A stretch of 31,529 nt of DNA, taken from Blattamonas nauphoetae (Eukaryota > Preaxostyla > Oxymonadida). The notes under the pieces were generated by a model. The model saw only the letters and a list, made by a program, of their open reading frames with translations. It did not search any database and was not told the origin of the DNA. Made by a program: the position numbers and the translations under genes. Location of the stretch: contig JARBJD010000582.1 in NCBI GenBank assembly GCA_033064195.1, forward strand, positions 1-31,529. Direction: 5' to 3'. How positions within the stretch are numbered: position 1 is the first letter of the stretch; each line of letters begins with the position of its first letter. This document shows, piece after piece, positions 26,669 through 31,529 of the stretch.

Positions 26669-26708
26669 CTCGTCCCCTGACGGGTTCGAAGCCTCGCTGA
26701 GGCGAGAC
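26669..26708 (-). repeat. Double-hairpin repeat, copy 4 (second Polinton)
   Basis: Plus strand CTCGTCCCCTGACGGG, TTCGAA (26685-26690), GCCTCGCTGAGGCGAGAC. The stems are CCC with GGG and a perfect GCCTC-GCT-GAGGC. It lies just downstream of the small protein gene of the second Polinton, so the repeat family is not private to one element. Confidence 0.75.
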
Positions 26709-27012
26709 TCCACGAATACTTCACCGATTTTGATCGGGTTTCTTTTCATCGATGACCCTCACTGTCATTCGAACAAATATTTTATTTCAAACTTTTGTCA
26801 ATCGGGTTCCCAAATAAGCGCCAAATTGGTGATAGTCAAAATGACAAAACATCGAAAAATTGAATCAAAATTGAATCAATATTGAAGAAAGTGTTGAAAA
26901 ATCGACGTGACAAAAGTTCAAACTGTTAATTATTTACCAATTTTGAGTTGAAATCATGGCTTTTGAACATTAATTTGGTCATAATTAATCGGATTCCGTA
27001 GTATCAGTGATG

Positions 27013-27066
27013 TAGATAGGTATCGATATCATTTCCGTACTAATTGCTATCTAGATAGGTATCGAT
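27013..27066. repeat. 15-bp direct repeat TAGATAGGTATCGAT
   Basis: Perfect copies at 27013-27027 and 27052-27066. The second is followed by GGTATATATACTACTC, a TATA-like run. It could be the edge of an unrecognised transposon or a start region. Nothing downstream confirms either. Confidence 0.5.
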
Positions 27067-28279
27067 TTTCGGTATATATACTACTCACACAGCCTGGTGA
27101 TAGGGAAGCTCCCAACCGGAGTTCTCAGCGTCTTTACCCCATTCTGAGGTGCTCCTGTACGATATACGCCATTTAAAACCTTGCCATCACAATTTGAATA
27201 ATGGAGGTCATCTAAACCACAACGGAACGTCGATCGTACTCACATCAGAATCTGACGTCAGATCGCGAGACAAAGCTGAATGTGAACAAGAAACCTTCGT
27301 CACACGTTCCGCACTGTCAATTCATCAGTATCTGCGAGACATAAATTGACATCAAACCCTGTCCAAGCAATCGTTGACCGATAATTTTCCCTCGCCCTTC
27401 CTTCTTCCGCGTTTGAAGATCCCACCTTCCAGTCCCCACAATCGGGAAAACGTGTCAATGATGGGTTTCATAGGAGATTTGCCATTCATCAGAAATGGCC
27501 AGATGATAGCAGCGGATCCCAACTCATTTTGGCGTTTAACAGCCATTTCTCCCTTCACTCATTAATATTGACACAGTTTTCTTTTTTCCAACAATACGAA
27601 TGAGATGGTTCGAATGAAGAGCAAAATGTCGAGAGAGTCCGTTCGAAAGGGCGATGATGAGGAACTCTACGAATGGTGACTTCTTTCGAAACTCTGGCAT
27701 CTCCTCGAGTTGTGAACGGCCTTTGAATCACCTCAAAATCATGAATTAGAGGTTGAGCAGTCGCATGCTACATATTTGGTGTCTTTGAGGCTTTCTGCAG
27801 AACGTCAGCTTAAGATGGTCATGGCAATCATATGTGGCGAGGAAATCATCTCGGAGAATCATAATAAGACCGTCACCAGCAGAGAGACATCTGTCACCAC
27901 GAATATATCATTTGGTGTGATTAGCTTGTTCCAAACGTGATCATTCCAAAAATGGCATAAAAGAGAGTAGTTCGAGATTCTGAAAGAGACTAGATGAGAA
28001 AGAGAGTGACAATGAGAGGAATGCATGCATATGATCTTTCCTGTTGCAGTCTCGAATGAATTTAGTCACTTCATAATTGAGTTGGATATAGACATCTAAT
28101 CATATACAAACGAATGGATTTAGGTGTAACCAAGAGTGAAAACAATAATAATGCGTACTGGAGATGCTGAGCGTTGTTGCATAAACACGAGTTGTTGATC
28201 AGACCCAAAGTGAAGTGATAAAGAAGCGACTGACAACTGACACGCCTTTTACCTTGTCACTCATGCACAGAGAGAAGAG

Positions 28280-28348
28280 TGGTATGATCATTTAGTGTAA
28301 AGGTGTGATCCTTGGATCACACCTTTCACTTTTATGGTATGATCATTT
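28280..28348. repeat. 13-bp perfect hairpin flanked by 14-bp direct repeats
   Basis: TGGTATGATCATTT occurs at 28280-28293 and 28335-28348. Between them, AAAGGTGTGATCC (28299-28311) and GGATCACACCTTT (28314-28326) form a perfect stem with only TT between. It may be a tiny transposon remnant with target duplication or a cruciform/terminator structure. Confidence 0.7.
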
Positions 28349-28629
28349 TCAAACCTTTAATCATCACTTCATGTCAAACTCTTCTTCAAAAACATCTAAA
28401 GGTTGTGTAAATTCAGAATGATCAAGGAAATGAAGAGCGTTAACGCATTTGTGCACCACATTGAAGAACAGTCAGCTTCTCTTCTTCGGAGACGATTTGT
28501 TGAAACAATTTCCACTCCGTTCGTTGAATTGTGAAACACAGAGATTGTACTTGTCTCTTTTCAGCTAAAAATGACACTACAAACGATTGCAGGTGAAGTG
28601 TGAAGGTCAAAACAAGAGAAACTCCAATT

Positions 28630-28659
28630 GCGTCCAGTCGCGTCCAATGGCGTCCAATG
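28630..28659. repeat. Three 10-bp tandem units GCGTCCAATG
   Basis: GCGTCCAGTC, GCGTCCAATG, GCGTCCAATG in a row. Related CGTCCAGTC words recur near 28820 and 28850. Minor local duplication. Confidence 0.5.
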
Positions 28660-29341
28660 GTGGGTGGATCATGCTGATCGTCGATTGTCGCCATATCGAA
28701 TCGAACTCTCTCATTTCACCATTTCTTGTATTATTCTACTCATTTTGTTGTGAAAAGAGTGAAGAAGTGGAATGTAGATGAAATGGACAAGATCAGAAAA
28801 GCGTCAATCGAAGTCAATCGTCCAGTCCAACGCTGGCACCGTCCAGTCAATTAACAGGCCAATTCCACAACCAATGAATGAAGTAATAATATGTGATGTG
28901 AGAAAGCAAACCAAAAATCGGTACTGATGTGTATGAAGTGACAAACCAAATAATGCGAACAACAACAAATCACACAAAAGAACAGAAAGAGAGAGAATGA
29001 AGAGACTGCTCTGACATTCCTGCCAGCAGCAGGTATGAAGAAGGAGATGTGAGATGAGTTCAGCCAAATTGAGACATCAAAACTGGATTGTCAGCAGAAA
29101 CGCGAAAAACGAAGTTTCAAATGAGGACGGTGATGAAGTGCACATGGATTTAGTGACGAATGGAGAGCTGTGTCTATGTGCTGTCTCTGCTGAGAAGGCA
29201 GTTGTGACGTGGTTTCGACTGAAAGTGAGTTTGACATGGATAATAGTTGAAGCTCTTTGAGAGCGGAAGGAAGATAAAATGACGTGGAAGGAAAATGATG
29301 GTGAGTGAATGAGGTGATGGAGGTGAGTGGTGTGATGAGAG

Positions 29342-31529
29342 TCAAGACTGTGCCAGAGTGATGAGATGGATTGATTGATGAGGAGGAAGGAAAGTGAGCG
29401 TTGTTTCGACGGCGTCCAAGTCGGGTCTGTCATGTGGCTCCAAGTTGAGACATTGTGAGATCAGTTCTCGCATCTCGTTGTTCTTCACAAGTTCCAGCTT
29501 CGGTTGAACTCCGGTCACAATCTGACGAGATGCATTCACCGCATCATGCTCCCCGAACGGCACACAACCAGTCTCCATTTCCCACAACAAGAGGCCAAGA
29601 CTAAAACTGCCCCTTGGCTGGAGTTGATGTGTTGCTTGTTCGAGATCACTTCTGGTGCATACCAACGCACTCCTTCGTTCACTGGCAGTGCCAACTGAGG
29701 GCCGTCTGCTTCGATTCGTTCGTCTCCACAGTTGGTTCATGCTCTTGCTGAGCTTGTTCAGGTTTTGATCATCAGGTTGAGGTTTGTGAGTGGAGATGGG
29801 GAGAGGCGTGATGTCAAGGTTCAGTTTGAAGCACACATTCTCTTTCGAATCGAAAAAATGTTGTGAGCTGTCAATGTCCGAAGAATCACAGCTTCTCTGT
29901 CCTTCTTCACCACTCTTTTCAATCCTTGAACCAGCAGAAGTTGCGCTTGTCGAATTCGAACATCCCATTTCTTCTCGAGTGAAGTGCATTGTACAGTGTT
30001 CGATCTTTCGGCAAAACACCGTCTTCTTCCAATCACCATTGCAAGGCAACGCTTCCTCCATGTTCTGAAAATCAATCAAGACATCAGACTGTGTTGGTTC
30101 GTTCATTTTAGTTGCTTTGTTTGATTCCGAAGATGGGAATGTTTGGATGGAATTCACTCCAATTCTGTTGTCCGTCACAATGTCCATTTTCTCGTCATCC
30201 ATCTGTGGTGGATCAGATTCGTTCAATTCAGTATCCTTCTGTCCATTCTTCTGAGCTCTTCTTCGTCGCCAGCACACGAACACAACAACCACCACGATCA
30301 CAAGCACGATGGAGAGAGATCACGAGAGGAAGCCACCATTTCATGTTCTCCTTCATTGCTTGAGCAATGCGACCAGACGAGTTCTCTTGAATCAAAATGA
30401 CGTCGTTGAAATGTCACCTTCCCCAAATACCAGACGTCCACGCCATTCCAATGATGTATCGAACGATGAGTGAGGAGAGAGGAAGAGAAATGACTATTGT
30501 TGTGTCGTTGAAATGACCTGTTGAATCCTGAGTGAGTGGAAATAGTTTGGCCAGTCCTTCTTTTCCATCACTCTTCTTCTCATACACCTCCAGCATCAGT
30601 GAGCAAGGAATCAGCGTCGTTCCGATCATTTCGAGAGTGACTGTTTTGTCCTTCTTGTTGAAGGAGGACGTGGACGTGGAAGAGAGGGTTGGGATGAAAT
30701 GAGACGAGGCTTGTTGTAAAGTAGCTCCACCAACAACGCAATCTGTCGCTGAGATCCAAGCTGAAGGGAATCCCACTGTCCCGTCTCCTCCATTCAGACT
30801 CCCAATCTCAATCTCTCCCTTTCTGAGCACCGAATGTTCTGTCGAGTCGATGGGAAGGCTGGGACGGCGGGCGAGTTGTCAAAGAAGGTTGAAGAGACAA
30901 CTTCGAGAGCTCCTCCTTTCACGTTGATTGCGCCTTGACGAAGATGAGACAGAACTGTGTCGGTGACGTTCGTCGTGCAGTTCGACAGACGAAGAGCTCC
31001 TGTTCCCCATTCACAGCGTAATTCATCAGAGTTCGAGTCGTTCCGAGTTTTCACGCCAACAATCGATCCATCTCGAAGAATGATCGTCGAATCAATCGCC
31101 GACAGAAGAACGAATGATGGAACAATCGATTCAATCACAACATCAACATCCCGAATCTCAAACAATCCGGATGAGATCTCAATCATTGCTGTCTCTCCCA
31201 TCGATGCAGATGACGGTATGGTGAGAGTTGGTTCTGTCGATGTTCCCTTTTCAACAACAACAATCCCACTTCGTAGACACACGATTGGCGATGAGTGTCG
31301 CGTTCAGAACGACTCGAAGAGAAATGTCTGATGCTCTCACATTTTCTGCTATCATCCAAGCAGAGTCCATCGAACTGCACGGCTGATCCTCACTTCCACA
31401 CAATCGTGAAGAATCCGATGACGACGAGTCGAAAACATAACTATCTTCTTCGGTCGTTTTCCAGTCGTGAATGACAGAGAATCAACGAACACAACTCTTC
31501 CTGTTTTGTTATTCTTGATCGAGATGATC
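29342..31529 (-). pseudogene. Pectin-lyase-like / TM / kinase-like surface protein, partial and decayed
   Basis: A host gene entering from the right edge. The N-terminal part (about 31460-30430) has beta-helix-like repeats typical of pectin-lyase-fold surface proteins: CGSEDQPCSSMDSAWMIAEN, GTGALRLSNCTTNVTD, GGALEVVSSTFFDNS. A membrane segment, VLVIVVVVVFVCW, with basic RRRR after it follows at about 30250-30300. A disordered linker comes next, then part of a kinase C-lobe: VRWYAPEVIS (29641-29670), SLGLLLWEMETGCVPFGE and CLNLEPHDRPDLDAVE. These pieces lie in different frames, with shifts near 31285, 30830, 30425, 30310 and 29640. No N-lobe, HRD or DFG motif is seen. It is either a pseudogene or a locus with sequencing indels. 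Confidence 0.72.

Larger units (their letters stand above)
24565..26710 (+). mobile_element. Fragment of a second, related Polinton
   Basis: It contains a capsid protein B homologue followed by the homologue of the 136-aa protein, in the same relative order and with the same T-rich motif between them as in the first element. No polymerase, integrase or terminal repeat is attached. Protein-level similarity is high at the ends and low in the central loops, so it comes from a sister lineage and is not a copy of the neighbouring element. It lies only about 0.7 kb from the right terminus of the first element, on the opposite strand. Broken, several disabling changes. Confidence 0.85.
26711..29341. 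other. Host-like stretch without a recognisable gene
   Basis: Only short frames occur and none has recognisable content. At 27374-27565 (+) a frame reads PPSSPHNRENVSMMGFIGDL and could be a gene remnant, but I cannot identify it. The region holds a 15-bp direct repeat (27013 and 27052), a strong hairpin between direct repeats (28280-28348) and a short tandem repeat (28630-28659). Otherwise it is simple AT-rich spacer. Confidence 0.5.

Noticed and set aside
28630-28659. A CRISPR or satellite array
   Set aside because: Only three 10-bp units with no spacers; a small local duplication.
29077-29433. A 118-codon frame on the minus strand rich in Ser and His
   Set aside because: Low-complexity composition, no motif, and several overlapping frames of similar quality; no sign of a gene.

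Overview
The window looks like nuclear DNA of an anaerobic protist, most likely an oxymonad (Preaxostyla). This is an inference. The right edge holds a surface protein of pectin-lyase-like repeats, a membrane segment and a kinase-like C-lobe, an architecture I associate with oxymonad genomes. The long reading frames end in TAA, TAG and TGA alike, so the standard code is in use. No rRNA, tRNA or CRISPR array was seen.

Most of the window, about 878 to 23871, is one Polinton/Maverick-type element of about 23 kb. It begins AGTAGTGG and ends CCACTACT and is bounded by inverted repeats of about 2.7 kb. Between them, left to right, lie a fibre-like gene with a C-terminal S74-type chaperone (+), a small beta-rich protein (-), two paralogous major capsid-type proteins (-), two small MAPG-starting proteins (-), two orphan proteins of 208 and 320 residues (-), the FtsK/HerA-type packaging ATPase (+), an 86-residue orphan (-), a retrovirus-like integrase (-) and a protein-primed family B DNA polymerase carrying an HNH-like module (-). 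The ATPase gene is interrupted by a pogo-like DNA transposon whose 465-residue transposase frame is open. The terminal repeats carry their own gene family. Several parts are broken, so the element is a fossil, though most capsid-region frames look open.

To its right, about 24565 to 26710 (+), is a fragment of a second, related Polinton: a broken capsid gene and the small protein that follows it in the first element. The remaining flanks are host-like. On the left is a possible SPRY-like gene remnant. On the right are about 2.6 kb without a recognisable gene, holding a strong hairpin between direct repeats, and then a decayed receptor-kinase-like gene running off the edge.

Two features go beyond ordinary gene content. 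A T-rich motif, roughly TATTTTTTATTTTTGTA, sits just upstream of almost every Polinton start codon, including in the second fragment, and looks like a shared promoter. A family of GC-rich repeats of about 38 bp, built around TTCGAA with small hairpins on one or both sides, is scattered through the Polintons in both orientations. Copies lie between genes and inside them, read in different frames in different genes, so they behave as a DNA- or RNA-level element. This is the strongest candidate for something undescribed.
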